Made by a program: the position numbers and the translations under genes. A DNA stretch of 64,000 bases, taken from an uncultured Hyphomicrobiales bacterium (GTDB lineage Bacteria > Pseudomonadota > Alphaproteobacteria > Rhizobiales > Rhizobiaceae). Location of the stretch: contig CALTTH010000001.1 of the NCBI GenBank assembly GCA_943908365.1, positions 91,440-155,439 of the forward strand, read 5' to 3'. The notes beneath the pieces are model-generated. The model was not told the DNA's origin and made no database searches. It saw nothing but the letters and a program-made list of their open reading frames with translations. This document shows positions 27,971 through 36,215 of the stretch, one piece after another (the first letter of the stretch is position 1; the number at the start of each line of letters is the position of its first letter).

Positions 27971-28825
27971 TCAATCGCGCAGCAGCTCGTTGATACCGGT
28001 CTTGGAGCGCGTCTTTTCGTCTACGGTCTTGACGATAACGGCGCAGTAGAGGCCAGGGCCCGGCTCGCCGTTCGGGAAGGGCTTGCCGGGCATGGTGCCG
28101 GCTACTACGACGGAGTAGGGCGGTACTTCGCCGTAGAAGATTTCGCCGGTCGCGCGGTTCACGATCTTGGTGGACTTGCCGATATAGACGCCCATGCCAA
28201 GCACCGAGCCTTCACGAATGATGCAGCCTTCAACGACTTCGGAGCGAGCACCGATGAAGCAATTGTCTTCGATGATGGTGGGGCCAGCCTGCAGAGGCTC
28301 GAGCACGCCACCGATACCAACGCCGCCGGAAAGATGGACATGCTTGCCGATCTGGGCACAGGAGCCGACGGTTGCCCATGTATCGACCATGGTACCTTCG
28401 TCGACATAGGCGCCGAGATTGACGAAAGACGGCATTAGCACGACGTTCTTCGCCACATAAGCGGAGCGACGAACCACGGCATTCGGCACGGCGCGGAAGC
28501 CTGCGGCACGGAACTGATTTTCGCCCCAGTTTTCGAACTTGGAGGGCACCTTGTCCCACCAGGTGGATTCGCCCGGACCGCCGGTGACGATTTCCATGTC
28601 GTTGAGGCGGAAGGAGAGCAGGACGGCTTTCTTCAGCCACTGGTTCACCTTCCAATTGCCATTAGCCTCGCGCTCGGCCACGCGGGCCTCGCCGGCGTCG
28701 AGAAGATTGAGCGAGGTCTCGACCGCATCGCGAATTTCACCCTTCGTGGAGGTGTTCACGCTATCGCGGTTTTCGAATGCGGTTTCGATGATGCTTTCGA
28801 GGGTGCCGAGATCCGAGCTGCTCAT
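27971..28825 (-). CDS. dapD: 2,3,4,5-tetrahydropyridine-2,6-dicarboxylate N-succinyltransferase DapD
   Basis: DapD succinylates tetrahydrodipicolinate, the step two before DapE. The 284-residue protein has an N-terminal helical domain and a left-handed beta-helix of hexapeptide repeats (roughly residues 105-240: VVRRSAYVAKNVVLMPSFVNLGAYVDEGTMVDTWATVGSCAQIGKHVHLSGGVGIGGVLEP). Active-site block FIGARSEVVEGCIIREGSVLGMG is intact. It diverges from a LOG-family gene. Confidence 0.97.
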   Translation of the reverse strand: MSSSDLGTLESIIETAFENRDSVNTSTKGEIRDAVETSLNLLDAGEARVAEREANGNWKVNQWLKKAVLLSFRLNDMEIVTGGPGESTWWDKVPSKFENWGENQFRAAGFRAVPNAVVRRSAYVAKNVVLMPSFVNLGAYVDEGTMVDTWATVGSCAQIGKHVHLSGGVGIGGVLEPLQAGPTIIEDNCFIGARSEVVEGCIIREGSVLGMGVYIGKSTKIVNRATGEIFYGEVPPYSVVVAGTMPGKPFPNGEPGPGLYCAVIVKTVDEKTRSKTGINELLRD

Positions 28826-28965
28826 GAGAATTCCTTAAACTTCGCTGACTATCGTCATTTCAGGGAAACATCCGCACCGCTGGCCGGACACGGTCAATTG
28901 CTCTAAGCGAGTGTTTCAAGTGCGTCAATGCGATTTGGGCGATTTGACGCAAGCATCGGAAAGGC

Positions 28966-29832
28966 ATGGAAATGGCGAAACTGAAAAACGGCAAGCTGCG
29001 GCGCAAGGATGGTGTTTGGGACCCGCTGAAAAGCAGTTCGGACGACAAGCATCAGGCTGAAGTCATTCCAAAGACGCCGCAAAGCGCCTCCCCCTCCTAT
29101 CGCCTTGCCTATACCGATACCGACTTTCTTTGCCGGGAAGAATTGCGGCCGATCCGCCTTCAACTCGAACTGCTGAAACCGGAGATGATCCTCTCCGAAC
29201 GCGGCATAAAATCGACGGTAGTGATGTTCGGCGGCGCTCGCATTCCTGAGCCGGGAGCCGCGGCTTGGGCGGCGCGCAACGAAACCCAGAAAAAGAACCT
29301 CGAAGCAGCGTCCGTCTATTATGACCAGGCACGCAAATTCGCGCAGCTCTGTGCTGTCGAAGCTGAGAAATTCGATCACCGCGAATATGTCGTCATGACC
29401 GGCGGCGGCCCGGGCGTGATGGAAGCGGGCAACAGGGGAGCATCAGAAGCAGGCGCTCCCTCGATCGGCCTCAACATCCTGCTGCCACACGAACAAGCGC
29501 CCAACCCCTATGTGACGCCGGAGCTCAGTTTCAACTTCCACTATTTCGCCATCCGCAAGATGCACTTCCTCATGCGGGCCAAGGCCGTGGTTGTCTTCCC
29601 CGGCGGCTTCGGCACCATGGATGAACTGTTCGAAACCGTGACGCTGATCCAGACCAAGCGCATGGCACCAATCCCGCTCATTCTCTTCGGCAGGGATTTC
29701 TGGCACTCGATCATCAATTTCAAGGCATTGGCGGATTTCGGCACCATCGCGCCGGACGATATCGACCTGTTTCACTTCGCCGAGACAGCAGAGGAAGCCT
29801 GGAAGATTGTCGCCGATTTTTATGAGCTATAA
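28966..29832 (+). CDS. LOG-family protein (TIGR00730-like Rossmann fold)
   Basis: The 288-residue protein has the LOG-family signature VVFPGGFGTMDELFETVTLIQ (PGGxGTxxE, near residue 205) and GGGPGVMEAGNRGA near residue 146. Relatives are phosphoribohydrolases that release cytokinin bases from their nucleotides, or nucleotide 5'-monophosphate nucleosidases. At 288 residues it is about 90 longer than plain LOG enzymes, with an extra N-terminal ~100-residue region (KLRRKDGVWDPLKSSSDDK). Substrate not clear. ATG 28966 has GGAAAGGC upstream; ATG 28972 is possible. Confidence 0.85.
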   Translation: MEMAKLKNGKLRRKDGVWDPLKSSSDDKHQAEVIPKTPQSASPSYRLAYTDTDFLCREELRPIRLQLELLKPEMILSERGIKSTVVMFGGARIPEPGAAAWAARNETQKKNLEAASVYYDQARKFAQLCAVEAEKFDHREYVVMTGGGPGVMEAGNRGASEAGAPSIGLNILLPHEQAPNPYVTPELSFNFHYFAIRKMHFLMRAKAVVVFPGGFGTMDELFETVTLIQTKRMAPIPLILFGRDFWHSIINFKALADFGTIAPDDIDLFHFAETAEEAWKIVADFYEL

Positions 29833-29871
29833 GGGCTGCCGTTTCTCGACGGGATAACATCGCACAAAAAA

Positions 29872-29894
29872 ATGCCCGGGCTCGATCGTCTCTA
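29872..29894 (-). terminator. Terminator of the nucleoside hydrolase gene
   Basis: Read on the minus strand, CCCGGGCT pairs with AGCCCGGG and is followed by CATTTTTTTG. It lies 30 bases after the stop codon of the minus-strand nucleoside hydrolase gene and could also stop the convergent LOG-family gene. Confidence 0.8.
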
Positions 29895-29923
29895 AGCCCG
29901 GGTATGACTGTCGGAAGCAGTGA

Positions 29924-30868
29924 TCAGAGCCTTGCGAAGCGCTCGGTGAGCAGCGCGAAGAAGCCATCGGCATCCACGTCGCGGAAAACCTTGGCATTGA
30001 CGGGGCGGTCGGTCACCTTCCACCAATCGACCACGGTCATGCCCATCGTCAGGTCAGACGACGTCTCGATTTCCACATTGCAATCGCGTCCTGCGAAAAG
30101 CTCAGGCTTGATCAGATAGGCAATCACGGTCGGATCATGCAACGGCCCGCCATCGGAGCCATATTTCTCCACGTCGAATCGCTCGAAGAACTCCAGCATT
30201 TCCGCCATGGCGATCGCCGGATGCGTGCCGATGTCGCGGATGCGGGCAACGCGCGCCTTGGTCGTCAGCAGCTTGTGCGTCACATCGAGCGGCATCATGA
30301 CGAGCGGAATGCCGGAGCGGAAGACGATCTCGGCGGCATGCGGATCGACATAGATGTTGAACTCGGCCGCAGGCGTGATGTTGCCACCTTCGAAGAAACC
30401 GCCGCCCATCAGCACCAGTTCTTTCACCCGCGGCGCGATATCCGGTGCTTTTCGCAGAGCGGTCGCGACATTGGTGAGTGCGCCGAGTGTGCAGAGCGTC
30501 ACCGTGCCTTCCGGCTCGCGACGAAGCGTGTCGATGATGAAATCCACCGCATGCTGGGGCTGTGCAGCCAGTGTGGGTTCCGGTAGCGTCGGGCCGTCGA
30601 GGCCAGTGCTGCCATGCACATGCTCGGCCGTGATCGGTGCGCGCACCAGCGGACGTTCGCAACCCTCATAGACCGGCACCTCAGGACGGTTGCACAGTTC
30701 CAGAATGACGCGGATGTTGCGGCTTGTCAGCTTCAGCGGCACATTGCCTGCCACGGCGCATAGCCCGAGAATCTCGATCTCGTCTGGGCTTGCAAGAGCG
30801 AGCATGATCGCGGCTGCGTCATCCTGCCCGGGATCGGTGTCGATAATGATTTTTCTGCGCTCGGCCAT
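29924..30868 (-). CDS. Nucleoside hydrolase (IunH family)
   Basis: This 314-residue enzyme is of the inosine-uridine preferring nucleoside hydrolase family, which splits ribonucleosides into ribose and base. The Ca2+-binding Asp cluster is in IIIDTDPGQDDAAAIMLAL (DTDPGxDDA), with further ligand block GGGFFEGGNITPAAEFNIYVDPHAAEIVF and the His/Asp in GGPLHDPTVIAYLIKP near the C-terminus. ATG 30868 is chosen for its AGGA 6 bases upstream; longer starts lack support. It fits a nucleoside salvage theme with the ribokinase of this window. Confidence 0.92.
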   Translation of the reverse strand: MAERRKIIIDTDPGQDDAAAIMLALASPDEIEILGLCAVAGNVPLKLTSRNIRVILELCNRPEVPVYEGCERPLVRAPITAEHVHGSTGLDGPTLPEPTLAAQPQHAVDFIIDTLRREPEGTVTLCTLGALTNVATALRKAPDIAPRVKELVLMGGGFFEGGNITPAAEFNIYVDPHAAEIVFRSGIPLVMMPLDVTHKLLTTKARVARIRDIGTHPAIAMAEMLEFFERFDVEKYGSDGGPLHDPTVIAYLIKPELFAGRDCNVEIETSSDLTMGMTVVDWWKVTDRPVNAKVFRDVDADGFFALLTERFARL

Positions 30869-31066
30869 GGTCATCCTGTCTGTCCAGAGCGCCCCGCATT
30901 CTTTTGGACGCACAAAGGTCGCTCTCACTCTTTCAATCCACGCATCGAGCTTTTCCAAAAATCGAGTCCGATTTTCGGCCGATGCTGTAAGTCATGTCTT
31001 TTCAGGCTGCTTTGACCGGCTTGTCAATGGGCTGCCAAAGACCCGTGGTTTTGCCAATGCGGCGTT

Positions 31067-31095
31067 CTTGCGTTTCGGGCACCATGTTACCATAT
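31067..31095 (+). promoter_or_regulatory. Possible heat-shock (sigma-32/RpoH) promoter before hsp20
   Basis: CTTG at 31067-31070 and CCATAT/CATAT at 31090-31095 resemble the -35 and -10 of alphaproteobacterial RpoH promoters, with spacing of 19-20 bases, a little longer than usual. It lies about 90 bases before the hsp20 start. Confidence 0.3.
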
Positions 31096-31099
31096 GGCA

Positions 31100-31180
31100 A
31101 TGAGCTGCCGAAACGGGGCTGGGCGCCGCATTCACCACGTGCGCCACAAGATCGTCGCTTGGATGCAAGGACACGGGACC
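31100..31180 (+). promoter_or_regulatory. ROSE-type RNA thermometer in the hsp20 5' leader
   Basis: The last hairpin pairs TCGCT (31155-31159, the U(U/C)GCU core known from ROSE elements) with the Shine-Dalgarno AAGGA (31167-31171), giving the G-G mismatch typical of this class; CTTG/CAAG makes the top of the stem. ATG 31181 is 9 bases further. ROSE hairpins hide the ribosome site at low temperature in rhizobial small heat-shock genes. The upstream hairpins of a full element are only roughly placed here. Confidence 0.75.
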
Positions 31181-31606
31181 ATGAGCCGCATGACACCCTT
31201 CACGAACCCCTTGATGCTGGGATTCGATGCCATGGAAAAAACGCTGGAGCGCATGGCAAAATCGAATGACGGCTATCCGCCTTACAATGTCGAGCGGCTG
31301 GCGGCGGAGGACTCAAGCCCTGAGCGACTGCGCATCACCATTGCGGTTGCCGGATTTTCCGAAGACGATCTCGATGTCACGACGGCGGATAATCAGTTGG
31401 TGATCCGTGGGCGCCAGCAGGATCAGGAAAAGCGCGACTACCTCTATCGCGGTATCGCTGCGCGGCAGTTCCAGCGCGTTTTCGTGCTGGCTGACGGTAT
31501 GCAGGTACACAATGCGCGCCTGAAGAACGGCCTGCTCTCCATCGAGCTCACGCGTCCGGAAATCTCCAACGTGGTGAAGAAAATTAACATTTCCGTCTCA
31601 CAGTAA
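31181..31606 (+). CDS. ibpA: Small heat-shock protein Hsp20 (IbpA/HspH class A)
   Basis: The 141-residue chaperone holds unfolding proteins in oligomers. It has the alpha-crystallin domain (residues ~33-125: YPPYNVERL, RITIAVAGFSEDDLDVTTADNQLVIRGRQ, YLYRGIAARQFQRVFVLADGMQV, NGLLSIELTRPE). ATG 31181 (MSRMTPFTNPLMLGFDAMEKTLERM) is the expected class A start; an earlier ATG would cross the thermometer. It is probably controlled at two levels, RpoH and the ROSE hairpin. The DUF1150 gene 166 bases on may share its transcript. Confidence 0.93.
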   Translation: MSRMTPFTNPLMLGFDAMEKTLERMAKSNDGYPPYNVERLAAEDSSPERLRITIAVAGFSEDDLDVTTADNQLVIRGRQQDQEKRDYLYRGIAARQFQRVFVLADGMQVHNARLKNGLLSIELTRPEISNVVKKINISVSQ

Positions 31607-31772
31607 GACTCTGGCCCCGTAGACTGATTCCGTCAGTCTCCTGGTCAAAGACCAACGCATCGGCGCAAGGATCCGGAGGATCTTCGCAACGGACTGCGCG
31701 TCGACTTGAAATTCTGAGCGACCGGATACGTCTTCAAAGGACGCAACCACGGCGCTCGATGGAGGCTGAAAC

Positions 31773-32030
31773 ATGCTTTTAAAAGAAGCGCATGCGCGCC
31801 TGACCAAATCCCAGCTGGCCCATCTTGGTGCCGGCGAAGTGGGCTACATTCGCAAGATGCGAGCCGAACAGGTGATGAAGTGTTTTCCCGAGGCGCCTGA
31901 GATTGATCCCGGTCTTGATCTTTGGGCTCTATTCGGTGCCGACGGCACGCCCATCCTTCTGACAGACAACAGATCCAGCACCTTCTTCAAGGCTGCCGAA
32001 GACGAGCTGCGGACCATCAGCCTGCACTAA
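31773..32030 (+). CDS. DUF1150 family protein, downstream partner of hsp20
   Basis: This 85-residue protein matches the DUF1150 pattern: GAGEVGYIRKMRAEQV, then DLWALFGADGTPILLTDNRSSTFFKA. Function unknown. Genes of this family follow small heat-shock genes in rhizobia, so it is likely heat-induced, but there is no direct evidence. CACGGCGCTCGATGGAGGCTGAAAC precedes ATG 31773 with a GGAGG site. Its TAA stop is the first codon of a RIME-like repeat. Confidence 0.82.
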   Translation: MLLKEAHARLTKSQLAHLGAGEVGYIRKMRAEQVMKCFPEAPEIDPGLDLWALFGADGTPILLTDNRSSTFFKAAEDELRTISLH

Positions 32031-32133
32031 AGCGCGTCGCGATCTTTCAGATTTGCTTCTTACGCTTTAGGTCTTGGTTTTGTCGCAGATCTTTATCGCA
32101 AAGCCGTGACCGCTTTTGCGCGACATGTTTTAA
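32028..32133 (+). repeat. RIME-like intergenic repeat, copy C
   Basis: Third copy of the ~106-base unit, TAAAGCGCGTCGCGATCTTTCAGAT to GCTTTTGCGCGACATGTTTTAA, + strand. As in copy A, its first TAA is the stop codon of the neighbouring gene (the DUF1150 gene). It differs from copy B at about one base in six, chiefly in the central part. Confidence 0.78.
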
Positions 32134-32176
32134 CCCTAACGCGTGACCGACCGGTCCGGTCCTGGAGCATTGGCCG

Positions 32177-32211
32177 ATAAAAAAGGCCCACCCTGAAACA
32201 GGGCGGGCCTC
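32177..32211 (-). terminator. Terminator of the EF-hand gene
   Basis: On the minus strand, GGCCCGCCCTG pairs with CAGGGTGGGCC around TTT, followed by TTTTTTAT. It lies 18 bases after the stop of the EF-hand gene. Confidence 0.9.
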
Positions 32212-32228
32212 CAGTCATCGAGATGGCC

Positions 32229-32822
32229 TTAGAGCCAGGGACGATCCGGCATGTCGTCCACGCTGATCACGCCATCATTGTTGCGGTCTAGACGCGTGAA
32301 GATCTTTTCGCCAGCGGCCATGAACTCAGGCTTGCTGAGCTGACCGTTGCCGTCCGTGTCGGCTGAGGCGAACATGCCGCCCATCTTGCCTTTACGATCC
32401 TTGCCCTTGCGTTCTTCCCGAGCTTCACGGCGCTTTTCGCGCTCACCATCCTTCTTGTCACCCTCGGCCTTCTTCTGGTCAGCCTCGGCTGCGGCTTTTT
32501 CCGGACGTGGATTGGCTTCCCGCCAGGCTTCCATTTTCGCCCGGCGATAGTCTCGCATTTCCTTCGGCGTGATGGAGCCATCCTTGTCGGCGTCGATCTC
32601 GGTGAAGAGCGCCTCCTGGCGGGCATTGAACTCTTCCTTGGTGATCTTGCCGTCCTTGTTGGTATCGGCCACCTTCAAGAGGTGAACGAACATCGGCTCA
32701 GGGCGCATGCGCGGACCTTCACGGTCGGCGCCGCCACGTGGAGCCGCCATCGTCATGGACGCAGTGGTGCTGAGCATCAGGGCAGCGCCAAGCGCGGTGA
32801 TGGCGATCTTCCGTTTTAGCAT
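32229..32822 (-). CDS. Secreted EF-hand (calcium-binding) protein
   Basis: The 197-residue protein has a signal peptide (MLKRKIAITALGAALMLSTTASMTMAA, likely cut after AMA-type residues) and four EF-hand loops: DTNKDGKITKEEF, DADKDGSITPKEM, DTDGNGQLSKPEF and DRNNDGVISVDDM. Between the pairs is a long charged stretch of Lys, Arg and Glu (residues ~100-145). It is probably periplasmic and binds Ca2+; role unknown. ATG 32822 has AAAGG 7 bases upstream. Longer starts would add a non-signal tail. Confidence 0.88.
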   Translation of the reverse strand: MLKRKIAITALGAALMLSTTASMTMAAPRGGADREGPRMRPEPMFVHLLKVADTNKDGKITKEEFNARQEALFTEIDADKDGSITPKEMRDYRRAKMEAWREANPRPEKAAAEADQKKAEGDKKDGEREKRREAREERKGKDRKGKMGGMFASADTDGNGQLSKPEFMAAGEKIFTRLDRNNDGVISVDDMPDRPWL

Positions 32823-32931
32823 ATCAAAACCTTTCCGTTGGTGTCCCTCGTAAGACGCTATAGGCGACGCTTCGTTCCCACCAGTTAAACATCCGTAATG
32901 CATATGAAACATCGGTAATATATGGATTGCT

Positions 32932-33651
32932 CTAAGCTCGGCCGTCTTGGAGTCCTACCAAAAATTCCGATAGGTTATCGGTAATGTAATCGATGTGATC
33001 ATCCGTCTCGGCCGGGATTTCCCAGCGCTCCATCACGATGCCTTCGAGGTTGCGCGGAACGAGAAGGACCGTCTTCATCCCCATCGCCTTGGGCGCCGCA
33101 AGATTGCGCGGCAGGTCCTCGAACATCGCAGCCCGTTTGGTGTCGAGCTGTTTCAGCGCGGCGAATTTTTCGTAGGTCTGGCCCGCGGGCTTCGGCAGGT
33201 AACCCGCAGCGACGATGTCGAAGATATCTTCGAAGTGATCGAGGATGCCCAGCGCACCGGCAGCGGCCTCAGCGTGCTTGACGCTGCCATTGGTCAGAAT
33301 GAACTTGCGGCCAGGCAGCGCCTTGATGGCCTCTCCCAACTCCGGATCTGGAAGCAGGGCGGAATAGTCGATCGCATGTGCCTTCTCCAGGAAGTCGTTC
33401 GGATCGATACCATAGTGGATCATCAGTCCTTGGAGCGTCGTTCCATGCTCGTGATAGTAGCGCTTCTGGAGAACGCGCGCCTCTTCCGGCTCAACCTGCA
33501 ACAGCTCCGCCACATAGGCGGTCATGTTGCGGTCGATTTGCGAGAAGAGATTGATGTGATGCGGGTAGAGCGTGTTGTCGAGATCGAAGACCCATTCTGT
33601 CACATGGGCGAAATCGGCTGGTTCTACGGTGTTCTTGGGCTTTGTGTTCAT
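32932..33651 (-). CDS. HAD-family pyrimidine 5'-nucleotidase-like hydrolase
   Basis: This 239-residue HAD hydrolase has the nucleophile motif WVFDLDNTLYPHHINLF (residues ~19-35), the second motif ILTNGSVKHAEAA, Lys in YLPKPAGQTYEKF and the last motif MFEDLPRNLAAPKAMGMKTVLL. Fungal and plant relatives are pyrimidine nucleotidases (SDT1 group), and rhizobial copies are annotated the same way. ATG 33651 gives MNTKPKNTVEPADF; a longer start would overlap the divergent transporter gene. Confidence 0.87.
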   Translation of the reverse strand: MNTKPKNTVEPADFAHVTEWVFDLDNTLYPHHINLFSQIDRNMTAYVAELLQVEPEEARVLQKRYYHEHGTTLQGLMIHYGIDPNDFLEKAHAIDYSALLPDPELGEAIKALPGRKFILTNGSVKHAEAAAGALGILDHFEDIFDIVAAGYLPKPAGQTYEKFAALKQLDTKRAAMFEDLPRNLAAPKAMGMKTVLLVPRNLEGIVMERWEIPAETDDHIDYITDNLSEFLVGLQDGRA

Positions 33652-33754
33652 GCAACGCTTATGCCCGTTTCGCTGGTCAAATAAAATCGAAAACGCGCCG
33701 CCCGTGAGGAAAACCGTCCTTGGCGGCAAACCTGCGCCAATGCTAATCCAAGGC

Positions 33755-34672
33755 ATGGAATTGTGGATCGGCATTACCCTGGTCAGCGCGTTCTTGCAGA
33801 ATCTGCGCTCGACCTTTCAAAAGCATCTGAAGAAGAGCATGGGGACCACAGGCGCCACCTTTGTGCGCTTCGGTTTCGGCATGCCCTTTGCACTGACCTA
33901 TCTCGCCATCCTGCATTTTGGACTGGCAAGGCCATCGCCATCGATCAACGGAACCTTCGCGCTATGGGCCGCGCTTGGATCGATGGCGCAGATCGGTGCC
34001 ACCTTCCTGCTGGTGCATCTGTTCTCGTTCCGTAATTTCGCTGTCGGTACGGCTTACTCGCGCACGGAGCCTGCTCAGGCGGCGCTCTTCGCGCTCATCT
34101 TCGTCGGCGAAAGCGTCAGCGCCGGAACGCTGCTGGCCATTGCCATCTCGGTCTCAGGTGTCATGCTGATTTCGGTCGCGAGAACGGCGCTCTCTCCCGT
34201 TTCCATCATCACCTCCATCTTCAGCAAAACCGCGGGGATTGGCCTGGCGTCTGGCGCACTCTTCGGTCTCTCCTCCGTCGCTTATCGTTCCGCATCGCTC
34301 TCGGTTGCCGCAAGCCTGCCGGCGCCCGACGCCATCATGCAGGCGAGCTTCACGCTTGTGGTGGTCATCGTGACGCAAACGGTAGCGATGCTCATCTGGA
34401 TTATTCTGCGCGAGGGGCAAGAACTGGCGCGTATCGCCAAAGCATGGAAGCCGGCCATCGCTGTCGGCTTCGTCGGTGCTACCGCCTCATTCGGCTGGTT
34501 CACGGCGATGACGCTGCAACAGGCCGCTGTCGTTAAGGCGTTGGCGCAGGTGGAAATGCTCTTTGCCTTCGCCTCGACGGTGTTTTTCTTCAAGGAGAAG
34601 ATCAACAGTCTCGAACTGATCGGCTGCCTGTTGATCGTCCTTGGCGTGCTGTCGCTGCTGGCTTGGGGCTGA
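33755..34672 (+). CDS. EamA/DMT-family membrane transporter
   Basis: The 305-residue protein has about ten membrane helices in two EamA repeats (residues ~1-135 and 150-300). The first opens MELWIGITLVSAFLQNLRSTFQKHL and the last ends FKEKINSLELIGCLLIVLGVLSLLAW, both typical of drug/metabolite exporters. The substrate is unknown. ATG 33755 is chosen; ATG 33740 is possible. It ends 21 bases from argB, with which it converges. Confidence 0.85.
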   Translation: MELWIGITLVSAFLQNLRSTFQKHLKKSMGTTGATFVRFGFGMPFALTYLAILHFGLARPSPSINGTFALWAALGSMAQIGATFLLVHLFSFRNFAVGTAYSRTEPAQAALFALIFVGESVSAGTLLAIAISVSGVMLISVARTALSPVSIITSIFSKTAGIGLASGALFGLSSVAYRSASLSVAASLPAPDAIMQASFTLVVVIVTQTVAMLIWIILREGQELARIAKAWKPAIAVGFVGATASFGWFTAMTLQQAAVVKALAQVEMLFAFASTVFFFKEKINSLELIGCLLIVLGVLSLLAWG

Positions 34673-34693
34673 CCCAAGCCAAAATCCGATGAC

Positions 34694-35578
34694 TCAGGGC
34701 ACGATCAGCGTGCCGGCGCCTTCCGTAAAGATTTCCAGAAGGACCGAGTGGGCGGTCTTGCCGTTCAGGATGACGACGCCCTGAACACCGGCCTTGATCG
34801 CCTCGATGCAGGTTTCCACCTTGGGGATCATCCCGCCGGAGATTGTGCCGTCCTTGATCAGTGCCTTGGCCTGGGAGACCGTCAACTCCTTGATCAGTTC
34901 CTTGTTCTTGTCGAGAACGCCCTCGACATCGGTGAGGAACAGCAGGCGGGTGGCGTGTAGCGCGCCGGCAATTGCACCGGCGAAGGTGTCGGCGTTGATG
35001 TTGTAGGTCGCGCCGTCGCGTCCGGGTGCCACAGGGGCGATGACGGGGATCATCTCGGACTTTGCCAGAAGATCGAGCAGCGTCCGATCCACTTCGACGA
35101 CTTCGCCGACGAAGCCGAGATCGAGAACCCGTTCGATATTGCTGTCCGGGTCGATCACGGTCTTGCGTGCCTTTTCGGCGAAGACCATGTTGCCGTCCTT
35201 GCCGCAAAGGCCGATGGCCCACTCACCCGTCTGGTTGATGAGGGCGACGATCTCCTTGTTGATCGAGCCTGCCAGAACCATTTCAACGATCTCGACCGTC
35301 TTGGCGTCGGTGACGCGCAGACCGCCTTCGAATTTCGATTCGATTCCCATCTTCGTCAGCATCGCGCCGATCTGCGGGCCCCCGCCATGAACGACGATGG
35401 GGTTTATGCCGGATTGCTTGAGAAGCGCGATGTCTTCGGCGAAAGCTTTTCCAAGAGCCATGTCGCCCATGGCGTGACCGCCATATTTTACGACGATTGT
35501 CTTGTTTTCATACTTCTGCATGAAGGGAAGGGCCTGAGCCAGAAGCCGGGCCTGCATTTCGCTTTCGATACTCGCCAT
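34694..35578 (-). CDS. argB: Acetylglutamate kinase ArgB
   Basis: ArgB phosphorylates N-acetylglutamate in arginine synthesis. The 294-residue protein has the nucleotide loop VVKYGGHAMGD near residue 29, the substrate motif VVHGGGPQIGAML near residue 66, ATYNINADTFAGAIA near residue 202 and GTISGGMIPKVETCIEAI near residue 245. ATG 35578 (MASIESEMQARLL) has AAGAGG upstream. The ORF could extend far upstream but that sequence is not ArgB-like. Confidence 0.96.
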   Translation of the reverse strand: MASIESEMQARLLAQALPFMQKYENKTIVVKYGGHAMGDMALGKAFAEDIALLKQSGINPIVVHGGGPQIGAMLTKMGIESKFEGGLRVTDAKTVEIVEMVLAGSINKEIVALINQTGEWAIGLCGKDGNMVFAEKARKTVIDPDSNIERVLDLGFVGEVVEVDRTLLDLLAKSEMIPVIAPVAPGRDGATYNINADTFAGAIAGALHATRLLFLTDVEGVLDKNKELIKELTVSQAKALIKDGTISGGMIPKVETCIEAIKAGVQGVVILNGKTAHSVLLEIFTEGAGTLIVP

Positions 35579-35775
35579 GAGAAAAACCTCTTGCTGGAAC
35601 GCGCCGCTTGTATCGCAAGTTTTTGATGGATGAAACACGGGATGGGGTCGGCGATAAACATTAATTCGCGCAGGATGGCCCATGCGCCGCCTAATCGGAT
35701 TGACACGCGGGCGCATTCGGACCAGCCTTGTTCGGGGAGTCTGCGTCCGGCCGTTCGAAGTTCGAATCGGCAGGC

Positions 35776-35788
35776 TGTCATGATGACA
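35776..35788. promoter_or_regulatory. Perfect palindrome TGTCATGATGACA upstream of the RskA-like gene
   Basis: A 13-base exact palindrome lies 31 bases before the ATG of the RskA-like gene, next to TTCGAAGTTCGAA (35754-35766). They could be operator half-sites. Meaning unknown. Confidence 0.35.
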
Positions 35789-35818
35789 GTGGCGCGAAGC
35801 AGCGGAGTTTGAAGAAGA

Positions 35819-36196
35819 ATGGCCTTGCCGGATAAGGATATGCGCGGCGGTTTGAAGGATCAGGTGCTTGCGGGCAAATATGTGCTCGGCGCGCTGCCGG
35901 AAGACGTGAAAGCCGAGCTTGCCGAAAGGGTTCGCAAAGATCAGCAATTCGCCACCATCGTGCGGCGCTGGGAAGACAATCTAGCCGAAACGGAAATGCG
36001 CGAACAGCGCAGCTTCGCATCCTACGTGGATGCCTCTATGGATCACGCGCTTCGGCGCTCGGACGACAAGCTGCATCGCAGCATCTATGGCCGCTTCGCC
36101 ATCCTCACGGCTCTGTGGAACTCTACGCGCTTCTGGCGGATGACGACGCTTGCGGCCGTTCTATGGGCCGCGGTACTGCTCTTTACCGCCGTTTGA
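35819..36196 (+). CDS. Small membrane protein with RskA-like anti-sigma N-terminus
   Basis: The 125-residue protein starts like an anti-sigma-K factor: LAGKYVLGALPEDVKAELAERVRKDQQFATIVRRWEDNLAE (residues ~17-55). It ends in one membrane helix (WRMTTLAAVLWAAVLLFTAV). RskA proteins normally have an extracytoplasmic domain after the helix; here it is missing, and no sigma factor gene is near. It may be a truncated anti-sigma factor or a separate small membrane protein. ATG 35819 follows GAAGAAGA. Confidence 0.7.
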   Translation: MALPDKDMRGGLKDQVLAGKYVLGALPEDVKAELAERVRKDQQFATIVRRWEDNLAETEMREQRSFASYVDASMDHALRRSDDKLHRSIYGRFAILTALWNSTRFWRMTTLAAVLWAAVLLFTAV

Positions 36197-36215
36197 GCAT
36201 TTCGACCGTCAACCG

